A DNA stretch of 64,000 nt from Rotaria sp. Silwood1 (GCA_905250075.1 CAJNOP010000027.1:756032-820031); one strand, 5' to 3'; positions 10,839 through 25,600 are shown, counted from the first letter of the stretch. Notes: a model not told the origin generated them from the letters alone. Numbers and translations: made by a program.

Positions 10839-12703
10839 TATTGATATTTATGAGTGCGATGAGAGAGATGCCGAATCCTCTTGGGATAGTGCAGTGAAGG
10901 ATGCTGGCTATGATCGAGCAGCCATACATATATGTGTGCCGTACGTACGAGACGACGACAGGGACACGGACGCGTGTCAAAGGTATCTGCATGTGGTAGT
11001 GCCTATATAAACTTCAAGTGTTTAAAAACACCATTTATTCTTGACATCATTACTGTCAGAGAATACATTTGAATCAAAATATTGTTCTTAGTTAGATACA
11101 CAGGAAGAAAAAGAAAACATCCTACTTTCAATGAGAAATAAATCTAACACATAATTTAAAATACTAGAGACTTTGTTATTTCTAATTTATTTGATTGAAT
11201 AACTTATTTTCTATTAATATGATATAATAGAATTTCATTATCTTTAGTAACATAAATATTTCTAATTGGCTAATATCAAGAAGAATACAGCTCTGAATTT
11301 TTTTGAAACATAAGTAGAAACCATTTAAAAACTTGTATTGATAATAATGGGCTTTCTTTCCAAAGTGGGTGTAGGATGAGTGTGGGTATGGGTGTTCACT
11401 TATTTTTACACTCACATCCACTCACACCCACACCCTTAACTATCTACGCTTATATCGAGCATATTTAAGATAAAATTGATGTTAAGTATCGCGATCACCG
11501 TCATTCTAGATCCAGAAGCACAAAAAAAAAGAATTTAATTAACTTTTAGCTTATCTTAGCTGTACGGAAAACGATAAAAATAGCAGGCATATACGAGAGT
11601 TATAACAAATATGTTGCTTACTAAATCAAATTTAATCAATTTTTTTCTGCTTTCGACTAGTTCTTGTGGATGCACGTTTCCACATCGATTTTTCTGTCCA
11701 CGATTTAGTTAGGTATTTTATATCGAAAAGTTTTGTGTTGATTAAAAAATTGTGTTATTTTGCTCACCATTAAGGAACGATCGCCCTCATTTATTTTTCA
11801 ATTTTCAATCTTCTCCGATTTTTTTCCTCAAAATCTTTTAATGATTTTTATAGATCGCAGAGTTCTGTACAAGATGCGTTTCTTAAAATTTTTCTCGATC
11901 TGCTACCATTTTAAAAAAAAGGAATATTAATTTGAAAAACTTGATAAAAAATCTATTACAAATGTTTTCATTCATCTTGACAGTATCACTTGCATGAGCT
12001 GTTGCTTAAAACCTAATGGTAAAATAGTGCTAGAGCTATAAGCGAAACAATTGAGATACCTTTCGATTTTTCAGTCTCTTTGATGTTTCGATAGTTGCAA
12101 ATTCCATCAAACTCAATCTTAGAACCCAAAACAATTCTTCATTATCATTGTTTTCTATAAGGGATTGATTGATGCGCTAATGTAAAGCGTTCCATAAACA
12201 TATTAAGTAATAAGGTACTTAACTCTTCTTTAAATTTAGTTCTCTAAATTTATCAACAGGAAACCCAATACAATATGCTAAAGAGATGAGCATAGCATAT
12301 GGTTATTTGACTGTCCTAGTATTCTGTTCTCCTCTGAAGGAAAAGTGATTCGAAGATAGGACAAGATGCACACAATCTAGTCCTGTACTTTTATGTAGTT
12401 TTTTTTCCACAGTGTTCGTATAGCATAATATCTATTCTATTCGGTGATACGTGATACTCGCGATAGGTTGTAGGTGTCACTAATCAGATGACGAACAGCG
12501 CTAATCTCAGCATTGGTGGATAAAATTATCAAATCACGAACATAAAATATTCAACAGGAGAAGAATTATAAATAAATAACCAACACAAATCGATTGTTAG
12601 GTATACACTCGTGCTCCAACAGATTACTCGTTTTTTTTCTTAACTCTCTATTTTTGTTCAATTTTGTTCCAAGATTTCTGACATATTCAAAATACGGTGC
12701 TAC
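10839..12703. other. Spacer with a GT-rich/AC-rich inverted segment
   Basis: No gene is supported. The notable item is 11357-11433, a G/T-rich strand segment followed by its approximate reverse complement (described separately). The rest is AT-rich spacer up to the USP gene, with a T-rich tract near 12630 that may carry a 5' UTR acceptor. Confidence 0.45.
11357..11433. repeat. GT-rich/AC-rich imperfect inverted repeat 1
   Basis: GTGGGTGTAGGATGAGTGTG-type sequence is followed within 10 bases by ACACTCACATCCACTCACAC-type sequence. The two halves are roughly reverse complements and stand out from the AT-rich surroundings. Similar segments occur at 31974-32092 and 63850-63960. Confidence 0.55.
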
Positions 12704-15700
12704 ATGGATTTAATTGGCATCCGAGATGAGCATCGAAGAGAACGGGGCAGCCGTCCTGTCCTAGGAGACAGAAGAGGACAGAACAAACAAAGTTTTCCTG
12801 TACTCATTTCTAGTCCACCATATTCGTCAACAGTTTCTTCGAATACTTATTATCGAAGATCACGTCCAATGCCATCAATTACTACAGCAAATGTTACATC
12901 ATTAACAAAAGCTATTGAATCAGGTAGTATGAATATGTCAAAAGGAAATTATAATCCAATACGATCATCGAGTCGTAATATTCAACCATCACCTGAACGA
13001 CCAATAAAAGCCAGTGTAAAAACTATACAACGAACTAGATTACCAAGTCAAGATCGATCAGAAAGTTTTAATCAAATAAATTTTTCTTTTTAATCAAAGT
13101 TTTTTTTTTGTTTTTTAGAATTTGATAAAAACTAATGTTGCAAATAATTATACTGTAGAACATGTATCAAATCCAACAGTTACTGTTTATAGTATAGCAT
13201 CTGTACCTCAATCAACGCATTATAAAAATAATGAGTCTACAATTTCAGAAACTTCAATAGATGAATCAAGATTAATCAACGGTGGTTTATGTGGTCTTCA
13301 GAATTTAGGAAATACTGTAAAATCTTGAAAATATATCTTTAAAAAAAATACAGTACTTATTGATTTTTAGTGTTTTATGAATTCGGTGCTTCAATGTTTG
13401 TCAAATACAAAACCACTTTTATTATTTTGTTTACAAAATAATCTTGAGAATTACTTGAATACATCAACCACAAGTGTAATGAAAGGAGCTTTAATGCAAG
13501 GTTTGAAAACATAAAAACAATAATTTGTTTTGTATCTTAAAATTTTACATGAATTAATTATTATAGAATATGCAAATTTAATTCATAAAATGTGGCTTTT
13601 ACCAGAAGATCGATCGGTTGTGAGTCCATTATCATTTAAAAATACAATTGGAAAATTTGCTCCACGTTTTACTGGTTATTCGTATGTACAATTTTCTTTA
13701 TATTTAAAAAGACAAATCAAGCTTTGTTTTGCTTTAGAGAACAAGATTCACAAGAATTTTTAAGATATCTTTTACAAGGTCTTAGCGAAGATGTTAATCG
13801 AGTACGACAAAAGCCAGTACCAGTTATAGTTGATGAAAAACAAGAGGAGCGAATGAGGTAAACATAAAGATTACATATATATATATATATATATATACAA
13901 GCTGCTGAATATGTAAAATTAGAGCAGAAGATATTTTATTCTTTTCTTTAAATATATTTCGATGGACCGTGACGAGTTAATCGAGAATATGTGCTTTTTC
14001 AATTTTTTCATCTCTTTTGAATATTAAAACTGTCTGGTTCAGGTTTAGCGTGAAAAGACTGAATCTAGCAAACTTGTGTATAAATAAATATTATAGATTG
14101 AATTATTTTGCACTAAATTTGAAATTTAAAGGAAACGAAAAACTTGAATATTGATCGGTTTCTTAGAAAAAAGTAGATCATCTGAAAAAAAATAAGAGTT
14201 TTCTACTAAAAACCCTATTCCAAATAATGAAAAAACACATATTCTTGATCAGTTCGTAAAGTTCTATCTAACCATGCATAAAGAGAAAAATAAAAACAAA
14301 ACTTTTCCTTTAATTTTGCATATCTGGCACTTTCTATAGAGGAACTGAGTAACGAAAAGAACTTCTTATAAAGGAGAGTCTAGTAAAAATAATCTCGAAA
14401 GTGGCATTGGCTACTAAGATAAGAATTTTATAGATGAAACATCACTTGGAATAGCTGAATACTTGATGTTGACAATTTTTTTTCATGGTTGGTTTTAATA
14501 TTACTTGCTTAGACAAAACGTTCATGTATTTTTTAACCTTTCGAAAGAATCTAAAAAAATTTGAAAATATTTAGTCAGAATCAGAATTTTCGTGTTACTT
14601 TAGAATATCGGTTCAAAATTTTTGTAGGACTTCCGGCTTAACAGTTGTGTACTGGTCCTTTAGATATCTATAAATTAAGTATGGACGAATTTTTGCGCGA
14701 GTCAAAAAGCACCTTAAGTAAAGGCGAAAATTATTTCAAACACCACAAATAAAAGAGTAAACATTTCTTAGTAATATGGTATATTAATGATTTGTTAGCT
14801 TTAAATCATTTGTTATCAGCGAGTGTTTTAGTAAGGAACACCATGTAAATTTAGGTCATTTTTTTTTAATTTCTATAGAAAACAAACTTGCAATGTGATT
14901 CTAGCTATTCCTGAAGGCTTGTTTTGAAATTATGCAATAAAATATCAATTTTCTCTGTCCCAACTTAATTTTCGTGTCTCTAAAATATCAGCTCATAACT
15001 CCTGAATGTGACGTCCTCCGAAAGTTTTAAACCAATATTCGAAAAGAACACAAAATTCTGGCTCTAATACCATATTTTCAAATTACTTTTCGATCATCTG
15101 ATATATGCTATCAATAGATAAGTTCATATAAATCCAGGTAGCTCCCCAAATTATTCATACTCAAATTCGATGTATTATTAATTTTATATTCGTTTTTTGT
15201 TTACGGATTATCAAATATTTTCTTTCTATTTTATTGTTCTCTTTTAGAGAAAGAGATCGTGCAAAAGCAAGTTGGGATCGTTGTTTACGTTATGAGAATA
15301 GTCCCCTTGTTGGTACGTATCAACCAAACTTATTTTATTTATATATATATTAATTTTTTTAATTTAAGATATTTTTGCTGGACAATTAAAAAGTACTCTT
15401 GAATGTTCTTATTGTGGATATCAATCAATAACATTTGATATGTTTTGGGATTTATCATTACCTTTACCACGTGTAAAAATATAAAGAAAAAAGAAAACAA
15501 AAGAATGAAGCACTTTAAAATCTCATTTGTTTTTAGAATAGATCATCGACAACTTTACAAGAATGCATTCAATTATTTATGAGTAAAGAAGAACTTAATG
15601 ATGATGAAGAACCAGTACATTAAAAATCTTTTTTTTTCATTATTCATTAATTTTAATTTCATTTAATTTGATTTAGATGTGTACAAAATGTAAGAAAAAA

Positions 15701-16130
15701 CGTCCATGTACAAAACAATTATCAATTCAAAAATGTCCTGAAATACTTGTTCTTCATTTAAAACGTTTTTCACAAACACGTGGTAGAACTAAATTAAATA
15801 CACATGTAGATTTTCCAATAACGAATCTTAGACTTGATGGCTTAACAGATATTATGTCTGAAAGTCATGAAGGTAAAATTCGAAAAAAAAAAATTTTGTT
15901 TTTAAACTTCATATTTAAATATTCCAGGACCAATCCCGACATATAATTTATTTGGTATATCAAATCATAGTGGTACAGTTTATACTGGTCATTATTTAGC
16001 TCAATGTAAACATCCATTTACACATAAATGGCATGAATTTAATGATTCAAATATTCATTTAATAAATGATATTTCAACAATAATATCTGCAGATGCTTAT
16101 GTTTTATTTTATGAACGAAAGAGTTTTTAA
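12704..16130 (+). CDS. Ubiquitin carboxyl-terminal hydrolase, USP2/USP21 type
   Basis: A cysteine protease that removes ubiquitin from proteins. Exons: 12704-13015 (3' border uncertain), 13119-13316, 13371-13500, 13567-13681, 13738-13857, 15248-15312, 15369-15472, 15537-15614, 15677-15872, 15928-16130. The N-terminal ~130 residues are Ser/Arg-rich and disordered. The catalytic domain opens [20 protein letters not shown]; the splice site lies directly before the catalytic Cys (codon at 13371). QQD-box-like [15 protein letters not shown] follows, then a zinc-binding Cys pair (ECSYCGY) and a second ([11 protein letters not shown]), [10 protein letters not shown], and the His box [13 protein letters not shown] with the final NDS (EFNDSN) that holds the third catalytic residue. 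The protein ends [11 protein letters not shown]. Domain order and spacing match the USP2/USP21/USP8 group as I know it; USP2 is the closest in my reading. The 1390 bp fifth intron (13858-15247) includes a TA microsatellite at 13875-13897 and no gene. Confidence 0.93.
13875..13897. repeat. (TA)n microsatellite in USP intron
   Basis: A run of about eleven TA dinucleotides just after the donor of the long USP intron. Similar shorter TA runs occur near 27436-27452, 36729-36742 and 58609-58623. Confidence 0.9.
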
Positions 16131-16630
16131 AAACATAATGATTTTATATTTTGTTTTTTTTTAATCAATTTGCAGAAGAATTTTCATTTTATTTTTTTGT
16201 ATTTATTTTTTGGTTTGAGATCTGAGATCTTCTAAATGATGAATTTTATTAACCTCGTTCAGTTTTTGTTTGCTCCTTGTTGTTTTTTTCTGCTATCTTT
16301 ACCAACAAACCAATTTTCTGTGTGCATGTTTGAATGCGTGTTTGCATTTACCATCGCTTTAGTAACTTTTATCGAAAAAAACAATAATTCGATTTTTTTT
16401 TTATTTTCTCCTTTTTTTCATCATCTGTAGTGATTTGTTTCAATTGTTTTTAGAAATTTTTCTAATTACATTAAAAAAACAAGTAAATTGAGAAAAAAAT
16501 AACTTGAGTTGAACAGAATTTACGCTAAAAGATATTGATATTACTAAGATACATTATGAAGACTATAATTTCTTTTATTAACATGAGAAATACAATACTC
16601 ATCTTTCTTTATAGATATAAATTTTAAAAA
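16131..16630. other. Spacer between USP and PNPLA6/7
   Basis: T-rich spacer of 500 bp between two plus-strand genes. It should hold the USP 3' UTR and the PNPLA6/7 promoter, but no clear TATA box or polyadenylation signal stands out. A TTTATAG acceptor-like signal lies about 20 bases before the PNPLA start. Confidence 0.4.
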
Positions 16631-19600
16631 ATGAAGATTCCTAATTTTATTTCTGATTGTATCAATATGACTTATCAATATCTAATGTCTTCAGACGGAC
16701 TTTTAGTAAGTGTCAACTTTTCGTTTTTCATTGATATGCAGGTTTTAATTTTGATTTAATTAGATATTTGGAGATCGTATGGAAAATACAATTGTTGGTT
16801 TTTGTTTATTCATTGTTGTTATTCTACTTTATTATCTTATCCGACGATCTCAAGCGAAAGCACGATGTAAATATAATCTTTGAAATATAACGACATGCTG
16901 TTTTTCTTTTTATAATATTTATTTTAGCAACTGAAAGCCCAAATCGATTTCGTAAACGTGATAAAGTTCTTCATTATGGAAAAAGATTTCTTCGAACAGT
17001 AAAAAACAGTTGATTCTCTCTGAAATCTCTGAATAATTTTTTTTATCTTTGATAGATGCGATCATATTCATCAACAGCTCGAAATCGAATTCGACGTAAA
17101 ACAAAAAGGTAGTAGAACAAAAAAAAGAAATCTGACAAATGTTTTATTCTATTTTTAATATAGATCACATCAACAAAGAGCATCATCCGAATTAGGCTAC
17201 ACATTACCACGTAAACCTCCTGAATTCTTACTTGATACTGACGGTGACACAACAACTACATCAAATCAATATCAGATTCCACCTGAAATACTTTATTTAT
17301 TAAAAAGTGTCAAGTATGTTGATGTGTTCACATTTTAAATCAATTAAATGAAATAAGGCTTTTGTTTTAAAGAGTTTTTGGTCATTTTGAACGACCTATT
17401 TTTCTTGAACTGTGCAAATCTTTGGAAAGTAAAGTAGTTCTTGCTGGTGCTTATCTTTTTCGTATTGGAGATGCTGATGATAGTTTATATGTTGTACAAA
17501 AAGGACTTTTACATGTATTTATTACTGATGAAGTAAGATTGATAACGTTTCTATATTTTGTTAATGTATTCAAAATAAAAACCAAACACAAAATTTTTAG
17601 AGACATCATCGACATTTAATAAAAGAATGTGTTGAAAGTGATACAGTTTTTTCTCTATTAAGTATGGTCGATGTGATGACTGTAAGTATAAAACTAAAAT
17701 TTGTTTCATTCTTATTGTTTTTATTAATACGACAGGGTCAAAGTAAACCATTTAAAACTGTTAGTTGCAAAGCAATCGAAGATAGTGTTGTACTTAAATT
17801 ACCAGCTATAGCTTTTCTTAATGTATTCAAAGAATATCCTGAATGTATGGTTCGAATTATTCAAGTGAGTTTTTATAGTAACAAAAAACGGAAGAAATAA
17901 AAAAGAAAGGATTCATTAAGCGATGGAATCGGTCGTTTTTCGAAATTGAGTTTATTATTTCCCGAATAGTCAATTAAGCTGTTAGGGGTCAACTACTCGT
18001 TGGATTAGACCATTAGACTTCATTCCAGCTGCGAGCGGTTGACTCAAAATATGATATTATCGATCTTCTATAGTGTTATATAATACAATGTTTATGTGGA
18101 AAGTTTGTTTTCCTTCTTGACCTTCCTTTTAATTTGGCTAATATATCAAATGCAAGTTTTTTTCTTTATGAAGCACCATAGAGGAGTATGACAAAATGTT
18201 GTTCTTGGCCTTTTTCTTTTAAATGATACTGTTTTCTTGTACGTCCAATATGAGGATATCTATGAGAAAACTGTCTCACTATTGTGCTTTGAAAGCAGTG
18301 ATCCACTTTGAATCATATATCATTCGATAGGCTTTTCGAACATTTATATAAGAAGTCATTCAAAACGTCAGTTTGACTGTAAAAAATCATTTCTAAGCTT
18401 TTAAACGTCTAGAAAAATTCAAAGTGACGAATGAATAAATAAGAAAAATGATGTTTTGATTGCCTGTATTTCTTGACATAATTGCAAGGGAACTAGGGCT
18501 GAATTTGTGGATGAAAATAAAAGGTTTCGAAGGGTTGTATGACACATATAGATTGACTCAGTTCTTTATGCTTATTCCAAATATATCGTTTGTATTGATC
18601 GAGAATCTCATTATTATCATCGAAATCCGTCAAAGACTATTCAAAAAGGGCAACCTTTACCACTTATGAACATTGTACCTTTGACTGATGTGTCTTGGTC
18701 ATAAATAAAGCTGAACACAATAATATTATTTTATGGATCTTCGAAAAGTCTATCGAATCATGCATAAGATTCAAAGTGAATCGTTACTTTCATAGCTCAA
18801 AAGTGAGAAAGTTTTCCTGTGCGTATCCTCATATTGGACATACAAGAAAACAATATCATCTAAAAGAAAAGATCATGAACAATATTTTTTCACACTTCTA
18901 TATATTGCTCGATAAGAAGAAACAAAAATCTTTCAGTTGATGTATTAGTCAAATTAAGGGAAAGGTCAAGAAGAAAGACTAACTTTTCATATAAACACTA
19001 TATTGCATAACACTACAGGAGATCGACAATCTCGAATTCTGGATCTGCTGCGCGCACCCGGCATGAAACTTAACGATCACATTTGAACGGCAATGAACTT
19101 TTGAAAAAATAATAAAATCAATTTCGAGAGGTCATCGGTTCTGTCGGTTGGCAACCGCTTTCCTTTTTTGAATTGTAACAGTTTTTGATAAGACTTCATG
19201 TCATATAATAGATATTGATGATTCGACTTCAACGGGTAACATTCCTTGCACTTCATAATTATTTGGGTTTAACAACTGAATTAACTCATTCAGATTATGT
19301 CCCTTCACAAGGTGAAACTACACATGATACACATGATAATCATCATAAACGAAATCATCAACGAGATCATACTCATTCTAAAACCATTCCTCATGCAAAT
19401 ATAATTTCAACTGATACAATAGATAATATTGAAAATGATTTAATTAATAATGAAAATTTTCAATCATTAACATCTATTCCACCTACATCAAATATTTCAC
19501 TTTCATCGACTCAAACTGGAATGGCAACAATATCTGAAATGAATGATAATAAAAATGGATTTGAAAATATCGAAACACCATCAAGTACTGAACAAATAAC

Positions 19601-22600
19601 ATCTGTTCAAATACCAACAGAAAAACGTTCAGCTATTTTTTCTAATCAACGATCAATGAGTGTTATTGAATATGGTCAAATGAAACCAGATTTTGAAGAA
19701 GCAGCAGCACGTGCTCGTGTTAAAAATTCATTAGATACAACATTCTTTCAAAAACATAAAATCAGTTATCCAAATGTGTCAAATAATCGAACAACAAATT
19801 CATCTACTTTACGACGACGAGCAAGTTTTTCTGATGTAACATTTTTTTGTTTTCTTTTGTCTAATTATATATTCATATTTTTTCGTTGTCTTTTTTTCTT
19901 AGCCGGAATCTACAAATCTTTATTCACGATCATTAGGATCAGGAAGTGATAGTGGTGGAAGTGAATATAATGAAGGGATTGATGATTCAGATCTTCAAAC
20001 TGAATGGCCGCAAGTTCGCAAAGCTCTAGCAACAGCACTTGGTTAGTTATTTCATTCTACAGAATGAATCATCTATAACACTACAATAAAATATTGAAAT
20101 ATTTGAGCTTCGATTCATTAAAATGGATGTTGAAGTATCGGAGTAGACATTTGGATCTTCCTCTCAAAGACGCGACAGCCATTGTTAATATACAATTAAA
20201 GACTGTGTATCAATAACGTCTCGTTATAATATATGAACTACTTTCTTACGACGTTTAGCTTTTGAGTTAATGATAGAAGTTTATTCAAAGTTTTTTTTTT
20301 CGTACAAATATTAGCATTCAGTACTAATGTTGACAACGCTCGAGAAATTTTACCTGTTGTCAATTATGAAAAATATATATGTGATGCTCGAAGTTAATTA
20401 TCCGTTGTCAGCTAAGAAAATAAAAACAAGAGATCAGAACAATGTTATTACATTGAGTCGCCTGGAGCAAATTTTTTAGATTTGTTGACTTAGAAGTCAA
20501 CATTTGCAATATTTCGAAATTCCAAGTATGGAACATTGCTTTTTACCCGAACGTTGCTGATTTAGTATCTTAACGATTTAATCGTGCATTTTCATTATCG
20601 GATACGAATTTCAATATATAAATTAAATAATTCTGAAAATTCGTTCTAGATGCATCAATGCAATAAGACTAACAGGTCAAATTTCTTGAGTGACATCAAC
20701 AATAGAACTTAATAGTAATATTTGTTTACATTATTCATATGAAAAAAATCTGTTAAATAAACTTCTCATACTAACACAACAAAATCAGGATGTGAATGAA
20801 AACAATTTTCAGATCCATATATGATACTCACACTCTGAACTGAAGCAGAATTATTTCAAATTATTATTGTAGTGTTATTTATGGTTCATTTTGTAGTTTA
20901 TTGTTATATGAAATATGTATTTGTTTTTCTTGAATAGGTTTTGAAGGAGATTTAGCATTACTTGATACAAAAGTTCATTTACATCGTTTACCTGATAGAT
21001 ATACATTAGTTAAAGAAGGTGAACAATTGAATAAATTATTTTTTGTTATACATGGTTCAATAGCAGCTTATATGAAAGAAATAAGTGGATCAAAAAAAGA
21101 ACGTAATAAATTTTTAAATTGAAAATAAAAGAAATATTTATTTATTGATTATTAAAGGTGTCATGTTTACAAATCAAACTAATGAAATCAGTGGTCTTGT
21201 TAGTGTTCTTACTGGTGGTTAGTAGTATTTCTTATTCTTATTCTTTTTTTTAATCACGACTTTGTTTATTTATAGAACCCACATTATTTTCATATCGTAC
21301 TCATGGTTTAACAGATATTTGTACAATAACAAAAGAGAATTTTTATGATCTTATGCGTATTCAACCAAATCTTGTTTTACCAATAGCAGCTAGTTCGTTT
21401 TTATTTTTTGTTTATTTCATTGTATGTTGTTGTTTGTTTTTTCTATTAGTGATGGTACAACGAATGTCTCCATTAGTACGTCAAATTGATTTTGCTCTTG
21501 AATGGATGTTAGTTGAAGCTGGAAAAGCTTTATATCGGTATGAAAAACACAAAGAGTTTATTTTTGATTGAAGTTTTAGTTTATATTTTGTCAATTTAAT
21601 AGACAAGATTATAAACCACAAAATGTTTATATTGTTCTTAATGGTCGTGTTCGAAGTGTATTATTAACACATGATAAAAAACGACGAGAATTAATTGGTG
21701 AACATGGTCGAGGAGAAATGGTTGGTCTTATTGAAGTCTTAATGGAAATGCCTAGACAATCGACAACAATTGCTATTCGGTACGTTATTAAAAAGTTTTC
21801 AATTGAATTTTTACAAGAAAAATAAATTATTCTTTAGTGATACGGAATTAGCTGTGATTCCATCTGGACTATTGAATTATATCAAATGGCGTCATCCACG
21901 TGTTGTTTCTCATTTAATTCATGTATTATCACAAAAAATCTATGGAACTATGCAAGATACATTAACAAATCGTGTTGGTTTAGCAATGCCAGTAGCTGAT
22001 GGTAAAAGTCCTTCCGAAACTTAATAATTTCTTTGTGAAACACAATCTAAAGGAAATATTATAATATATAGGGTAGAAAATTAATACCTCCTACACACTG
22101 TGATCATCCAAACAGACATTCGGTGAGAAATTGAAAATGTACTTTTGAAGAATTTAAATAAAGTAACAGATACTCTGACCTAAAGGTTATTTAGTGACAC
22201 AAAAATTTTTGTCTCTCTTGTATGCAGAAGTCCGAAACTACAGGGAAAATTTCAACGAAAAAATCTGAAACTTCGGCTTCCACTCTATAAATTCTTAGAA
22301 AGAGAACTTTCGGTTGTAGTATATGCTTAGAATTCGAAAAAAAGTAGTTTTTCTTTAATATCACCGTTTTATTTTATGTAGACGAATTTCAAGAACAAGC
22401 AACAGCATTAAATAAAAATTTATCAACTGTTGCAATTGTTGCTGCATCTGATGATGTTCCATTGGATTCATTTACTTGCGAACTTGTTCATAGTCTTTTA
22501 GCTATTGGTAAGAAAAAAATCTATTTTTTACAACAAGTTATTTGTTATTTTTTTTATTTGAAAAAAATCTATCTAGGTCCAACACTTCATTTAACACAAC

Positions 22601-25600
22601 AATTAATTATTGATCGTTTTGGTGTTAGTGCATTTGAAAGTATAAATGATTACCGTTTAAGTGCGTGGCTTGGTCAACAAGAAGAATTACATAGAATTGT
22701 TGTCTATCAATGTGATAAACAATTAACACCATGGACAAAACGATCACTTCGACAAGCTGATTGTATTCTTATTATTGGTATTGGATGGAAAGAACCAGTT
22801 AAAAGATCAGTTAGTATTAGTTCATATTCTTGATTACAGTATAGAAAGAGAAATTCATCACATGTGAATAGGTTGAAAAAGAAATCGAACGAATAGCGGT
22901 TCGAGCTCAAAAAGAATTAATACTTTTACATCGTATGGGTAGTTTAAAACCAAAAGGTACTGCTGAATGGTTAAAAGAACGTAATTGGTGTACATTTCAT
23001 CATCATGTTCGATGTCCAGAACGTGTTTTTCAAAATGTTAATTTAGAATGTTGGGTATGAAAATTTTTGATTACATGTTTTCTTTTTTTTTTGCATTCCA
23101 AAGAAATATTCGTCTTATTATTAGAATGATTATACAGATTTACTTGAACCAGATCCAGATCCAACAACTGATTTTGCTCGTATGGCTCGTTTTCTAACTG
23201 GTACAGCTATTGGTCTTGTTTTGGGTGGTGGTGGAGCACGTGGCTGTGCACATGTTGGAATGATTCAAGCCATGCACGAAGCTGGTATACCTATTGATTT
23301 AATTGGTGGAACAAGTATAGGAGCATTTATGGGAGCTTTATGGGCTGATGAATTAAATATCAAAGGTTATGTTGAAAGAGTAAACGAATGGTGCAAAGTA
23401 AGTTCTGTTTTTTTTTTCATTGAATTTTTCTTACAGGTTTTTATTTGATTTAATTGAACATAGAAAATGACATCCTTTTGGAGAAAACTTCTTGATTTAA
23501 CATATCCAATAACAAGCATGTTTACGGGTAAATAAAAACGATGTAACTATTCTTGCTAATCACAAGGATATGGCTCTATATCATCTATTCTAGGATACAT
23601 TTGTTCATTATCTTTTTATTTAATCCTCGAGAAACGCAAAAACGGATGTAGTTCATATAGGAAACCGATATGTTATTAATATTCAGTCTTTGATTGTATA
23701 TCAACAACGTCTGTTACGGTCTAAGACAGTCTCTAACTAATGTCAATCACAGTCTGAGTGAGGAAGAGGTTCAAACTTTTACGTCTATACTTCAACACTA
23801 TTTTTAGATCGTGTTTTAAAAAAAGAATTTATTTTATTCACAAAAACAACTTAATAAATAAAAATTTTTTTTTGTTTAGGAGCTTCATTTAATGAAACTA
23901 TTGAAGAAGCTTTACTTGATGTTCAAATAGAAGATTTATGGATTCCATATTTTTGTATAACAACTGATATATCAGCATCGAAAATGCGTGTACATACAAC
24001 AGGTAATATAAAAACTTCTCTTATTGATGTTGTAACTAATAAACGAAAAAAGACGTATGTTGTTACAAAAAAAAATTCTAATTAGATATGAGAATTCCCA
24101 TATTTTTCTACAGGAAGTGCTTGGCGTTATGTACGTGCATCGATGACTTATGCTTTTTATCTTCCACCTATGTGTGATCCATATGATGGACATCTTCTTG
24201 TAGGTGAGAATTTCAAAAATGAAAAAAAAAAACGAGTACTAGAACAACGAAGAAAAACAACGATTTTTTTATTTTATTTTATTTTATTCAGATGGTTGCT
24301 ATGTGAACAATCTTCCTGGTAAGATTTTAATGACTATAAAGAGAAAATCAATTAATTGAATTGATTTTTTTCTTTTATATCATAGATTCCTGGACAGTTT
24401 TCACAGTACATCATACGTCTTTTTTCGAGTGATAATTTTATTGAGTTCTTTCTTTTCTTAGTGTGCTATTTGAGTTTTTTTTCTATTATATAAATATAGG
24501 ATCATTATGGCGGTATGTTAGAGCATCAATGAGTCTTTCAGGTTATTTTCCTCCGTAAGTTTATTTTAATAGATTGTTGATTATAAAGCTAGGCTTTTTT
24601 CTTGATCTGATAGATTATGTGATCCAATTGATGGACATTTATTACTTGATGGTGGATATGTAAATAATTTACCGGGTAAGATAAAGTCATAGCTAAATGT
24701 TGTTGTCATCAATATCGTATACATATCTTAATAAATCGAGTTTCGAAAATACTAATCCTTATTGAGAATATCAATTGCGCATAATTCGAAAAAAATTGTT
24801 TCAAATTTGAATTATCTTCATTACTTAATGATATTAGCTGCATAACTGAAAGATTCACATATGATTGTAAAAGCGCTTCTGAAAAGCTGAGATCTAAATT
24901 TTAGCATGAAATCTTCAAATAGATAATATTAATGAACTTACAAATGTGTTCTAAACAGAGGTAGGAGGGAGAAGCAAGACTCGCCTTTTTCCATTCGTTT
25001 TAATACACAGGTAGATGTTCAGTTACATAATATTATTAACGTTTAATGAGTCCCTTTATGCCCGTTGAGGTCAGTCAATATAATAATAGAATTCTATTGT
25101 ATTTTCAAAGATGAAAACATGGATCCTGACAGAGACTGAACGCTAATACTTATAATAGGTCTAATGTCCTTTCAGTATGCAATCATAAGACTCTTTTGAC
25201 ATGTCACTCAGTGGCTACAAAATAGTATGCTTCGTATTTTGATCACTATTTTATTTATGGAAAAGCACAAAGTACTTTAAAAAACAGATACTGATGAAAA
25301 CAAAAATAAAGGATCCCTTTTTTAGCCACCAATGTGACGCATGATATGAACTCTATAAGTGTATATCTATCAAAGACTGCAAGATTATCAAAACTATAAT
25401 ATGAAAGCACTGGCATTCACTTAATGATTCCTAATGTTTCGATTAATCTATAATTGATTCTTTGAACAATATATCATAGCATTGTATGATTCAATAAATA
25501 TTTCAGTCTGATTCATAAATATTTTAAAAGAATAACTTTTATTCATAACAATAATTATTATAAATAATTGATTAAAACTAACTGTCCAGGAATCGATGTG

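Noticed and set aside
24114-24318. Cassette A considered as a decayed duplicate exon
   Set aside because: Both exons are open, in phase, exactly the same total length as cassette B and have good splice sites, so decay is less likely than function.
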